From: Dethiosulfovibrio russensis
GTDB taxonomy: Bacteria > Synergistota > Synergistia > Synergistales > Dethiosulfovibrionaceae
Direction: 5' to 3'
DNA length: 64,000 bases
NCBI RefSeq assembly: GCF_021568855.1
Contig: NZ_JAKGUG010000001.1
Location: forward strand, 295,165-359,164
The notes under the pieces are model-generated. The model was given only the letters and a program-made list of their open reading frames with translations. It made no database searches and had not been told where the DNA came from. This document shows positions 17,742-25,369 of this stretch, piece after piece. Each line of letters opens with the position of its first letter. Positions within the stretch are counted from its first letter, which is position 1. A program made the position numbers and the translations under genes.

Positions 17742-18118
17742 AACACTGTAAGATCTGCGACAAAGTCTTCGCAACCGTCACGGCGGATATATGTCCTTCC
17801 TGTTGGGAAGATCTGGAGGAAGTCTACATGAACGCCAGAAAAGCCATAAGGGATCATCACGGCTCCCGGTTGGACGTATATTCTTTGTCCGAGATGCTGA
17901 ATGTAGACGAAATATATATAGAGGTGCTGGTGGACCAAGGGCGTTTAAGCCTCTCCGGAGAAGACGACGGCAGGCCTCGTTGCAAGTCCTGCGGCGCAGA
18001 GGTCCACTCCGGGCAGGAGTACTGCGATGCCTGTAGAGAAAAGTTGATAAAAGGTTTTTCCTCCGACGGGGAACACAAGAAAAAGACCATGTTTAGACAG
18101 GAACGCAGGGGTAGATGA
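17732..18118 (+). CDS. yvyF: YvyF-like flagellar operon protein (TIGR03826 type)
   Basis: The 128 residues carry two zinc-knuckle pairs, CKICDKVFATVTADICPSC at the N-terminus and CKSCGAEVHSGQEYCDAC near residue 90. Between them is a helix-turn-helix-like middle (SLSEMLNVDEIYIEVLVDQG). This matches the YvyF/TIGR03826 family found between comFC and flgM. In B. subtilis YvyF is implicated in flagellar gene control, but its action is not well defined. It overlaps comF by 10 bases. About 85 bases with a candidate sigma-28 promoter follow. Confidence 0.82.
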   Translation: MELKHCKICDKVFATVTADICPSCWEDLEEVYMNARKAIRDHHGSRLDVYSLSEMLNVDEIYIEVLVDQGRLSLSGEDDGRPRCKSCGAEVHSGQEYCDACREKLIKGFSSDGEHKKKTMFRQERRGR

Positions 18119-18145
18119 GGTTAAAGTTCGCGATCTTCTACCTGT

Positions 18146-18172
18146 TAAGGAGTCGGCCCCGAAATCCGATAC
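18146..18172 (+). promoter_or_regulatory. Candidate sigma-28 (FliA/SigD) promoter for flgM-csrA
   Basis: TAAG at 18146-18149, a 15-base spacer, then TCCGATAC at 18165-18172. The sigma-28 consensus is TAAA-N15-GCCGATAA; the matches are 3/4 and 6/8. It lies 31 bases before flgM in the only sizeable gap of this cluster. A second, weaker match (TAAA at 18123 with CCTGTTAA) lies just upstream. Confidence 0.5.
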
Positions 18173-18203
18173 ATAACCAGATGCTCCTGGGGGGGATATC
18201 ACG

Positions 18204-18494
18204 ATGATAGATAAAATAGTCGGATCTTATTTATACAACGGCGGTTCTCCCGTAAAGAACCGTAAAAAAATCGACTCCAACGTCGGCACGGATAAAAAAA
18301 TCGACGGAGTAGAGGTAAGCGATTTCGCCCAGACTCTGGGCAAGGCCATGATGGAATCCAGGAAAGTATCGGACGTCAGGCAGGACAAGGTCCAGGCTAT
18401 GTCCGAGAGCATAGACTCCGGTTCCTACGATCCCGACATGGGAATATTGGCGGCCAAGCTGATAGCGGCCGGGCTGACCAGGTCTTCCGATTGA
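18204..18494 (+). CDS. flgM: Negative regulator of flagellin synthesis (anti-sigma-28) FlgM
   Basis: FlgM holds sigma-28 inactive until the hook is complete and it is exported. The 96 residues have the C-terminal sigma-binding layout: VEVSDFAQTLGKAMME, then VSDVRQDKVQAMSESIDSGS and PDMGILAAKLIAAGL. The N-terminus is Lys-rich and probably disordered, as in other FlgM. GGGGGGATATC precedes the ATG. It is followed after one base by flgN, the usual pairing. Confidence 0.88.
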   Translation: MIDKIVGSYLYNGGSPVKNRKKIDSNVGTDKKIDGVEVSDFAQTLGKAMMESRKVSDVRQDKVQAMSESIDSGSYDPDMGILAAKLIAAGLTRSSD

Positions 18495-18495
18495 T

Positions 18496-18939
18496 ATGTG
18501 GTCGTCTCAGATCGTAGGCGTTATCGAACGGCAGACGGAGGCGATCCATCGCGTCCTGTCTGTGGTCGTGAAACAGCGAGAGGCGCTCAAAGAGGGGCGC
18601 CTCGAACTTTTGAAGGACCTCCTCAAGGACATGGATCAGGCCCATCAGGAGGCTATTACCGCTGAGTCCATGAGGACCCAGGTCGTCAATAAGATAGCCG
18701 AGAGCAGAAAATGCTCCCCGACCTTGAATGAACTGGCCGCCTCAGGTACGCCCGAGGAGTCCGAGGCGATGCTGAAGGCGGGAAAAGGCCTGAGAGTCGC
18801 GGTCGAATCTGCTCGGTCCGAGATGGCTTTGCTGAACTCCCTTGTCGAGGAAAACAAGGCCCTTAACGATATGCTTATAGACGAATGGCGGCGTTTAGGC
18901 GGAAATCAATCCCTATCGTCTCTTGACTTGAAAGGTTAG
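18496..18939 (+). CDS. flgN: Flagellar export chaperone FlgN
   Basis: FlgN is the type III chaperone for FlgK and FlgL. The 147 residues are predicted mostly helical and coiled coil (VIERQTEAIHRVLSVVVKQR, then ALNDMLIDEWRRLGG near the end), with the FlgN length. Sequence signal alone is weak. The assignment rests on helical character plus its place between flgM and flgK. The start abuts the flgM stop. Confidence 0.8.
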   Translation: MWSSQIVGVIERQTEAIHRVLSVVVKQREALKEGRLELLKDLLKDMDQAHQEAITAESMRTQVVNKIAESRKCSPTLNELAASGTPEESEAMLKAGKGLRVAVESARSEMALLNSLVEENKALNDMLIDEWRRLGGNQSLSSLDLKG

Positions 18940-18950
18940 GTGAATGCCTC

Positions 18951-21521
18951 ATGATCAACAGTTTTTTCGGGTTCGAGATGGGAAGAAGGGCCCTCAGCTA
19001 TTTCCGTCAGGGATTCGAGACATCCGGTCATAACATCTCCAACGCGGACGTAGAGGGGTATTCCCGCCAGAGAGTTGAAGCTTCCTCCACCGATCCTTTT
19101 ACCGAACCGGGCCTGAATCGTCCCGCTCTTCCAGGGCAGGTCGGTACTGGAGTAAAGGTAGATGCCATCGCCCGTCTCAGAGATCAATTTCTTGATCTCC
19201 AATACAGGGAGGAGAGCACGGTAAAAGGCTATTGGGACATAATGACCCAGGGGCTGGACACCCTAGAGACCTTCGTCAACGAGCCCAACGGCCAAAGCGT
19301 CAGGGTTGGCTTAGACGATTTCTGGGCCGCTCTTCAGGAAGCCTCCAAACATGCGGACAGTTCCTCCGCTAGGGAAAACCTGATATCCAAAGCAGGAACC
19401 TTGGGAACCTATCTGGACAGTCTCTCTAGAAATTACGAAGAGTACAGGACCGGATTGAACGAACAGGTTTCCCTGGCTGTGAACGAGGCTAACACCTATA
19501 TAGACCAGATCTCCGCCCTGAACCTTACGATAAGGGAGGTCGAGGGAACCGGCGGCAACCCTAACGACCTTTACGATCGGAGAGATCTGTTGGCCGAAAA
19601 GCTCTGCTCTCTTATAGACTGTGAAGTAAGCGCCCCTTCCGATATGGAGGACGGCGAGTACAAGATATATCTCGGCGGAAGGATATTGGTTCAGGGAGAT
19701 AAGGCCAGACATCTCGAATTGAAGTCCGTTCCAGGTAACTCCGGTTTCTACGACGTTCAGGTCGAGGACAATACCTTCGATCACGTCTCAGATACCGACG
19801 TTTTGACCGCTTCGATAGGCCAAAAGGCCTCCGAGGCGATCCATTCCGTGGCGGTAGAAAGGCTTGCCAGCGAGACGACCTGGAAAGTCGGAGGGGGAAC
19901 CATAAACGGAGCCGTCGGTCGACTGCCGGTGAGCGATCCGGACGAGGCCATGAACATAGAGGGAACCATCAGACTGCAGGTTGGATCCTCCGGAGTCAGA
20001 GCCACCGGCAACCAGATGAACAACGAAATGGGAAGCCCTGCGCTTCTCAAGTTTCCCGGAGGAACCGATCGTACCGAGTATACCTTCAGAATAGCCTCTC
20101 AAGACCTGAACTCCATGCCGGGCAATCCCGAGGAAATGTACGTAACGGTTTCCTGGAACTCTGCGACGTCGGAATGGGAGATGTCCAGCCGCTGCGGCAA
20201 CAGCTCTTCCGGCACGGTGTCCGCAGGTGGAGAGCTTTCCCTCGATGAGCTTCAGTCCTTTCTTCAGAACGACACCGGTGTGGGAGGTCGGTTGGAGGTA
20301 TACGTAGAGAGCTCCGGATCGGTAGACCGTCTGGTGATAAAATCCGGCGACAACCATCTTCTCTCATTCAACGACATGAAGGGAGACCTACTTTCCGGAA
20401 CGCTGGGACTCGAGAACGATGCCCCGGTGGTAACGGTCGAGATAGACAACGACGACACCCTTAGATCAATAGCGAACAAGATAAACGGTGCTTATAACAA
20501 CGGCGACGACATGCCAGACGATCCGTCGGAATGGCTCCACGCATCGGTGAAAAGCGACGGAGGCGGAGACTACTACCTAGTCTTGGAAAGCGACGTGGTA
20601 GGCGAGTCCAGCAGGATAAACGTTATGGGATCCGATGCTGGAGATTCCTATGCCGCCAGACGTCTCGGGCTTATGGGGGGAACCGCCGCGGAATACTCCA
20701 CCGAAACCCTCTCCACCTCTACTGATGCACTGGTAATGGTGGACGACGATCGCTATCTGTCCTCTTTCAACGAGTTTAGGCAAGCTCGAAAGATATCCGC
20801 TTCCGACGGATATAAGGCTTCTTCCATGGAGGATGTCGCTTCGGGAATAGTTCTCAGCCTGAAAAACACAGGCAGCTCCGCCATAAGGGTGGAACATCAC
20901 GTCTCCGGAGGAGAGATAAAAGCTCTCATGGAGGTCCGAGACGACGTCATATTGCAACACCTGGAATCCTTCGACGCCATAGCCTACAACCTGATAAACG
21001 AGATGAACGCGGTACACTATGCCGGTCACGGAAGCGGAGACTATTCGAACGTAACAGGAACGGCCTTCTTCTCTTCGACCTCCGTTGTGTCGGGGGCTTC
21101 CAGAAATCTCTCCGTGAACGATAAGCTGGTGCAGGCCTCCGGGCTCTTCGCCGCTTCCGCCGACGACGGGAACGGCCAGTCCAAAGGAGAGGGCAACGGA
21201 GACAACGCCATAGCGATGGCTCAGCTTAAACAGGCCAAGGTAATGGCTGGCGACAGCGCCACCTTCAACGAATACTACGAGGATTTCATCGCAAGGCTCG
21301 GGGTGGAAAGCCAGAGATCTCTGTCCATGCTGTCCAACCAGACCACGTTAGTGGACCAGATAAGCTCTCAGAGACAGTCGGTTATGGGGGTCAACATAGA
21401 CGAGGAGATGATGCAGATAATGCAATTTCAGCAGTCCTTCAACGCCATCTCCCGCTATATCACTACCCTGGACGAAATGCTCAACAAGGTTATAAACGGC
21501 ATGGGCCGCGTCGGCCTGTAG
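18951..21521 (+). CDS. flgK: Flagellar hook-associated protein 1 FlgK
   Basis: FlgK forms the first hook-filament junction ring. The 856 residues have a typical N-terminus (FFGFEMGRRALSYFRQGFET, GHNISNADVEGYSRQRVE) and C-terminus (GVNIDEEMMQIMQFQQSFNA, then ISRYITTLDEMLNKVING). It is long compared with E. coli FlgK (547). The extra length lies in the central surface part (about residues 310-640). That part includes a segment DTLRSIANKINGAY, also seen in FlgL and in the flagellin here. It lies 12 bases after flgN and 12 before flgL. Confidence 0.93.
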   Translation: MINSFFGFEMGRRALSYFRQGFETSGHNISNADVEGYSRQRVEASSTDPFTEPGLNRPALPGQVGTGVKVDAIARLRDQFLDLQYREESTVKGYWDIMTQGLDTLETFVNEPNGQSVRVGLDDFWAALQEASKHADSSSARENLISKAGTLGTYLDSLSRNYEEYRTGLNEQVSLAVNEANTYIDQISALNLTIREVEGTGGNPNDLYDRRDLLAEKLCSLIDCEVSAPSDMEDGEYKIYLGGRILVQGDKARHLELKSVPGNSGFYDVQVEDNTFDHVSDTDVLTASIGQKASEAIHSVAVERLASETTWKVGGGTINGAVGRLPVSDPDEAMNIEGTIRLQVGSSGVRATGNQMNNEMGSPALLKFPGGTDRTEYTFRIASQDLNSMPGNPEEMYVTVSWNSATSEWEMSSRCGNSSSGTVSAGGELSLDELQSFLQNDTGVGGRLEVYVESSGSVDRLVIKSGDNHLLSFNDMKGDLLSGTLGLENDAPVVTVEIDNDDTLRSIANKINGAYNNGDDMPDDPSEWLHASVKSDGGGDYYLVLESDVVGESSRINVMGSDAGDSYAARRLGLMGGTAAEYSTETLSTSTDALVMVDDDRYLSSFNEFRQARKISASDGYKASSMEDVASGIVLSLKNTGSSAIRVEHHVSGGEIKALMEVRDDVILQHLESFDAIAYNLINEMNAVHYAGHGSGDYSNVTGTAFFSSTSVVSGASRNLSVNDKLVQASGLFAASADDGNGQSKGEGNGDNAIAMAQLKQAKVMAGDSATFNEYYEDFIARLGVESQRSLSMLSNQTTLVDQISSQRQSVMGVNIDEEMMQIMQFQQSFNAISRYITTLDEMLNKVINGMGRVGL

Positions 21522-21533
21522 GGAGGGTAACCC

Positions 21534-24500
21534 ATGAGAAGGGTCAGTAACTCCATGATGTACGGTGGCATGATGACGGACATGCACAATAACTTGGCCC
21601 GTCTTCTTAAGATGAACAAACAGGGCTCGACGGGAAAGCTCCACCATAAACCCTCGGACTCGCCTATAGACGTGACCAGGGAGCTCTCCCTCAGCACCAC
21701 CATATACGAAAACGAGCAATATATAAGAAATATGAACGACGGTCTTACCTGGTTGAAGAACACCGATTCGGCTCTCAATCAGATAGGTGAGATGATAGAT
21801 CGGGTTAGATCCCTCTCCGTTCGTGCCGGAAGCGGTGCCTTGAACGACGAGGAGATGGATGCAATCGCTCAGGAGATGATAGAACTCCAAGAGGGCATAA
21901 GGGAGGCCGCCAACTACAGCGTTGAGGGTCGATATCTCCTTTCCGGCGCGGCAACGTCCGTCCCCGCCTTCCAGAGGGACGAGGAAGGACACGTGATATA
22001 CGCAGGAAACGACTACAGAGTTCAGTTCGAGATGGAGCGTGGCATAGTCAGCGACGTATCCGTGACGGGCAAAGAGGTCTTCCCCGATGACTACACCCAA
22101 TATACCCTGAGGAGTGCCGACGTTCCCACCGATTTCGAGTGGACCGGCAGAAATGAGATAATACAGATCCAGGTCGGAGATCGTTCAGTTAAGATCAGGA
22201 TACCCGAGGAAGACTGGGAGGACGATAACTACGACAGCTCTACCCTTACCGACTACAACAGATTCAGAGATCCCGGAGAGCTTCACCCTATGTCCTTGGA
22301 CGATATAGCCGAGACCATAGAGAGCTCGGTCAATATGGGAGACGCCGGGAAGCTCGTGTCGGTTCAGGTAATAAAAGACGAGGACGCAGGCACTCAAAAG
22401 CTGGAGATTCGCAGCCATACAGGAGAACCTATCTCCATGATATCCTGGCCCGAAACGGACGATATACCGATGAACCAGGCAGTAGAATCACTTGCAGTGG
22501 ATGACTCCGTGCCTGGCGGCTACGTTCTTCCATCGGACGGCTCGATCGAAATAGCTATAGACGATAGCCAGAATATCACCACACTTAACTTCACAGCCGG
22601 AATGACCTTGGATCAGATGGCCGACCAGATCTCCGGACAGGAGGGGTTGGTCGGTAAGGTGATAGATTCCGGAACATCTTCCGCCAAGCTCATCGTAGTC
22701 TCCAGCGATGAGAACGTAAAACTCAACGTAACTCCCGAGGGTGGAGCGACAAACCTTTTCGGTACCGACCCGGTCGCCTCCGAAGCAGTTTCCAAGCCTC
22801 ACGATCACAGTCATATAGGCCTTATGGGATTGCTGGGAATGGAGACATCCCTTCAGGGAACCGAGTATTCTGAAGGGGCTACCATCGCTTCCGGACTTTC
22901 GGACACGAACAAGGTGAACTTCTACATACAGTCGGGAAATAACAGAGCGGAAATTTTGGTCAACTCCGGACCGGACATGACATTGGAGGACCTGGCCCAG
23001 GAGATAAGGGCCGTAGCGGGAGATTGGCTCGAAGTGGTCGTACAGACCGATCCGGGAGACGGAGTGGCTGGTCCGGATGTATCCGGAAGTAACCTCGAAA
23101 ACGGAACTCAGCGCCTGGTCATCAGGGCCAAAGAGGCCGGAGCTCCTGTAAGCATGATGGACCTAGCCACCGATGGGACGAATGCGAACACCTCGCTAAT
23201 TCAGTCTATGGGACTGTCCACCGCCGTATACGCTCAGGGAACGGCAAATTTTCCCACCGGAGGAGATCTGGATCCCAACATGCCTGCCCGTATGACCGTG
23301 TCGGTAGGAGAGAGGGACTATGATCTGAAACTCTACTCCGATGACATAGCGACAGGCGGAGTTGTGGACAACGTCAAGATGGCTCGGGAAATCCAGCGTC
23401 AGGTAGGTAAAGGCCCCGACGGCGAGGACCTCATCGGTTTCAAGGAGCTTTCCTCCGGCGGAGTGGCCCTGTTCGCAACGTCAGGGGAACCTCTACAGTT
23501 CGTGGACCGTTCCTTCGGAGATCCTTCAGTGGACGAATACAGCGCTGGCCTTGCCCTCCAAAGCGGCATTGCTTCGGGAATACAGGGAGAATCCGTTGCG
23601 GAAAATCTGGCCGTAGATACCGGCTCCGGAGGAGTTATGCGCATAGAGGCCCTGGGGCGATCCGTGGATATATCTGTGGCTCCGGGAGACACCATGAAGG
23701 ATTTTTCCGAAAAACTTCGCAAATATGCCGGAAACTGGCTTAACGTATCCTACGTCGATACCGATCTGGACGACGGCACCAACGACGTTAGGCTCTCTAT
23801 ATCGGCAAAAGACGGCTCCGCCGTCAACGTCTACGACCTGGAACCGGCCGCCATGACGGCAGGTGGTCCCGGTGCGGCGGCAGCCTTTGGCATAGATACG
23901 GCGATCAGGGGGGCCGCTCTGCCTGCCGGTCCGGTTGTCGTCGACGACACCACGAACACCCTCACGATATCGGTGGACGGATACGAGCACACGATGGACC
24001 TCAGAGAGCTCGATGCCGACGGAAGCGGAGATCTGAGCCACGACGAGATGACCTCGGTGGTGGACCTCATAAACGCCCGTTTTCAGGGACAGGACGTAGA
24101 GGCCCAGCTATACACCGACCAGGCCGGAGACGATCACGTCATTCTGACATCTCCCAAGGGGTACGAGATAACCGTATCGGGAGATCTGGCTAACGACTTT
24201 TTCGGGGCCGCTACCATCACCAGCCCTGATCACGGAGGAACGGGCCCCTACGGTCAGGTTGTAACGAGACGAACCGGGGCCGACTATCGCCAGACCGATT
24301 TTTTCGGAATGATGGAGGATCTCATAGACGCGGTCAAGGGGCAGGACAGCGAGGCAATAACTACGCTCCTAGGCGACATAGATAACGAGATAGACTCCCT
24401 TCTCAAGTGCCGTACAGAGGAGGGTGCCCTGGTCAAACGATATGAGGGCAGCTCCAGTAGGCTGACCCAGAACAACGGCAACTACACCGAGCTGTACAGC

Positions 24501-24626
24501 TCCATAAGCGACACCGATCTGGCCAAGATGGCCATGGAATACATGTCGGCCCAGTCGGTCTATCAGGCCGGACTTGCCACCATAGCCAGGATAATCCAGC
24601 CTACGCTGGTGGACTTTCTGAGTTAG
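21534..24626 (+). CDS. flgL: Flagellar hook-associated protein 3 FlgL, greatly expanded
   Basis: FlgL forms the second junction ring between hook and filament. The flagellin-like N-terminus (residues 1-150, with NNLARLLKMNKQGSTGKL and EGRYLLSGAATSVPAF) and C-terminus (about 930-1030, with DLAKMAMEYMSAQSVYQAGL) identify it. E. coli FlgL has 317 residues; this one has 1030. The extra ~700 residues are six imperfect modules of about 105-130 residues, starting near residues 253, 357, 482, 611, 721 and 839. Each has a short helix of the M-T-L-x-x-L-A-x-x-I type followed by strands. An EF-hand loop lies at 827-838. The gene reads through without frameshift, so the size appears real. Confidence 0.9.
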   Translation: MRRVSNSMMYGGMMTDMHNNLARLLKMNKQGSTGKLHHKPSDSPIDVTRELSLSTTIYENEQYIRNMNDGLTWLKNTDSALNQIGEMIDRVRSLSVRAGSGALNDEEMDAIAQEMIELQEGIREAANYSVEGRYLLSGAATSVPAFQRDEEGHVIYAGNDYRVQFEMERGIVSDVSVTGKEVFPDDYTQYTLRSADVPTDFEWTGRNEIIQIQVGDRSVKIRIPEEDWEDDNYDSSTLTDYNRFRDPGELHPMSLDDIAETIESSVNMGDAGKLVSVQVIKDEDAGTQKLEIRSHTGEPISMISWPETDDIPMNQAVESLAVDDSVPGGYVLPSDGSIEIAIDDSQNITTLNFTAGMTLDQMADQISGQEGLVGKVIDSGTSSAKLIVVSSDENVKLNVTPEGGATNLFGTDPVASEAVSKPHDHSHIGLMGLLGMETSLQGTEYSEGATIASGLSDTNKVNFYIQSGNNRAEILVNSGPDMTLEDLAQEIRAVAGDWLEVVVQTDPGDGVAGPDVSGSNLENGTQRLVIRAKEAGAPVSMMDLATDGTNANTSLIQSMGLSTAVYAQGTANFPTGGDLDPNMPARMTVSVGERDYDLKLYSDDIATGGVVDNVKMAREIQRQVGKGPDGEDLIGFKELSSGGVALFATSGEPLQFVDRSFGDPSVDEYSAGLALQSGIASGIQGESVAENLAVDTGSGGVMRIEALGRSVDISVAPGDTMKDFSEKLRKYAGNWLNVSYVDTDLDDGTNDVRLSISAKDGSAVNVYDLEPAAMTAGGPGAAAAFGIDTAIRGAALPAGPVVVDDTTNTLTISVDGYEHTMDLRELDADGSGDLSHDEMTSVVDLINARFQGQDVEAQLYTDQAGDDHVILTSPKGYEITVSGDLANDFFGAATITSPDHGGTGPYGQVVTRRTGADYRQTDFFGMMEDLIDAVKGQDSEAITTLLGDIDNEIDSLLKCRTEEGALVKRYEGSSSRLTQNNGNYTELYSSISDTDLAKMAMEYMSAQSVYQAGLATIARIIQPTLVDFLS
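22287..24230 (+). repeat. Six tandem imperfect ~110-residue modules inside FlgL
   Basis: Found by eye at protein level. Helical cores are MSLDDIAETIESS (253), MTLDQMADQISGQ (357), MTLEDLAQEIRAVAGDWL (482), VDNVKMAREIQRQ (611), MKDFSEKLRKYAGNWL (721) and MTSVVDLINARFQ (839). Each is followed by a strand ending in an S-x-x-G-type turn and a Gly-rich LG or FG segment. The third and fifth are most alike. DNA-level identity looks low, so the duplication is old. Confidence 0.7.
24012..24047 (+). other. Canonical EF-hand calcium loop in FlgL
   Basis: Residues 827-838 read DADGSGDLSHDE. All EF-hand positions are met: Asp at 1, 3 and 7, Ser at 5 and 9, Gly at 6, a hydrophobic Leu at 8 and Glu at 12. 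The loop sits directly before the helix MTSVVDLINARF of the sixth module, as an exiting helix would. The entering side (HTMDLREL) is short. Calcium binding is inferred. Confidence 0.6.
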
Positions 24627-24643
24627 GCTTAAGGGAGATATTT

Positions 24644-25081
24644 ATGAAAAAACTTGCCTCTTCAAGAGTTAAAGATGTTTCTTACGAGGAGAAAGACCTT
24701 TTCTTTTTTCCGAAAGGGATACCGGGATTCGAACACCTCCATGAATGGCTGATTGTAGGCGATGAAGACTCTCCTGTTAAGTGGCTTCATTCCGTAGAGG
24801 AAGACGTGGCTCTTCCTATAGCACATCCTAGGTCCTTCTTCATCGATTATGACGCCAATATTTCCAAATCGGTCTTAGCGGATCTTGGGACGGAAAAGCT
24901 GGAGAAATTAACGGTGGTGGTGGTCTTATCCCTTTCCAGGGGAGATGTTCATGATTCCACTGTAAATCTGAAAGCTCCGATACTGATAAACGGAGAGAAG
25001 AGATTGGGCATGCAGGTCATAGCTCTGAACGAGGATTATGATGTGAGGCATCCTCTTTTTTCTCCTTCCACGAAAGAGTAG
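24644..25081 (+). CDS. fliW: Flagellar assembly factor FliW
   Basis: FliW binds flagellin and, when free, sequesters CsrA so that flagellin mRNA can be translated. The 145 residues contain DLFFFPKGIPGFEHLHEWLI and DEDSPVKWLHSVEEDVALPI, and later a VNLKAPILINGEKRLGMQVI pattern, all characteristic. It lies 17 bases after flgL and 10 before csrA, the conserved fliW-csrA pair. The region is visibly richer in A and T than the rod genes upstream. Confidence 0.94.
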   Translation: MKKLASSRVKDVSYEEKDLFFFPKGIPGFEHLHEWLIVGDEDSPVKWLHSVEEDVALPIAHPRSFFIDYDANISKSVLADLGTEKLEKLTVVVVLSLSRGDVHDSTVNLKAPILINGEKRLGMQVIALNEDYDVRHPLFSPSTKE

Positions 25082-25091
25082 GATAGAATCG

Positions 25092-25346
25092 ATGTTGGTT
25101 TTATCGAGACGACCTGGAGATTCGATAGTCATAGACGACAGGATCGTAGTAACGGTATTAGAAATAAAAGGCGACACCCTTAAACTCGGCATAGACGCTC
25201 CTACCGATATCTCCATATGGCGCTCCGAGGTTTTAGAGGATATAAAGGCTCAAAACCGATTAGCTGCAGAGGTGGAAAAAGAGGGTAACAGAGATGTTTT
25301 GAGAATAGGCGAGTTGCTTTTGAATAAAAAACGGGAAAAAGAATAG
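25092..25346 (+). CDS. csrA: Carbon storage regulator / translational repressor CsrA
   Basis: CsrA is an RNA-binding dimer that recognises GGA in hairpin loops, usually repressing translation. The 84 residues begin MLVLSRRPGDSIVIDD and contain KGDTLKLGIDAP, the invariant CsrA pattern. The C-terminal tail is Glu/Lys-rich and longer than in E. coli (61 residues), as in flagellar CsrA of Firmicutes and spirochaetes. Its likely target is the flagellin leader at 28126-28159. It is co-transcribed with fliW. Confidence 0.95.
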   Translation: MLVLSRRPGDSIVIDDRIVVTVLEIKGDTLKLGIDAPTDISIWRSEVLEDIKAQNRLAAEVEKEGNRDVLRIGELLLNKKREKE

Positions 25347-25369
25347 ACGTCTTGTGAGGGGAGTTTGTG

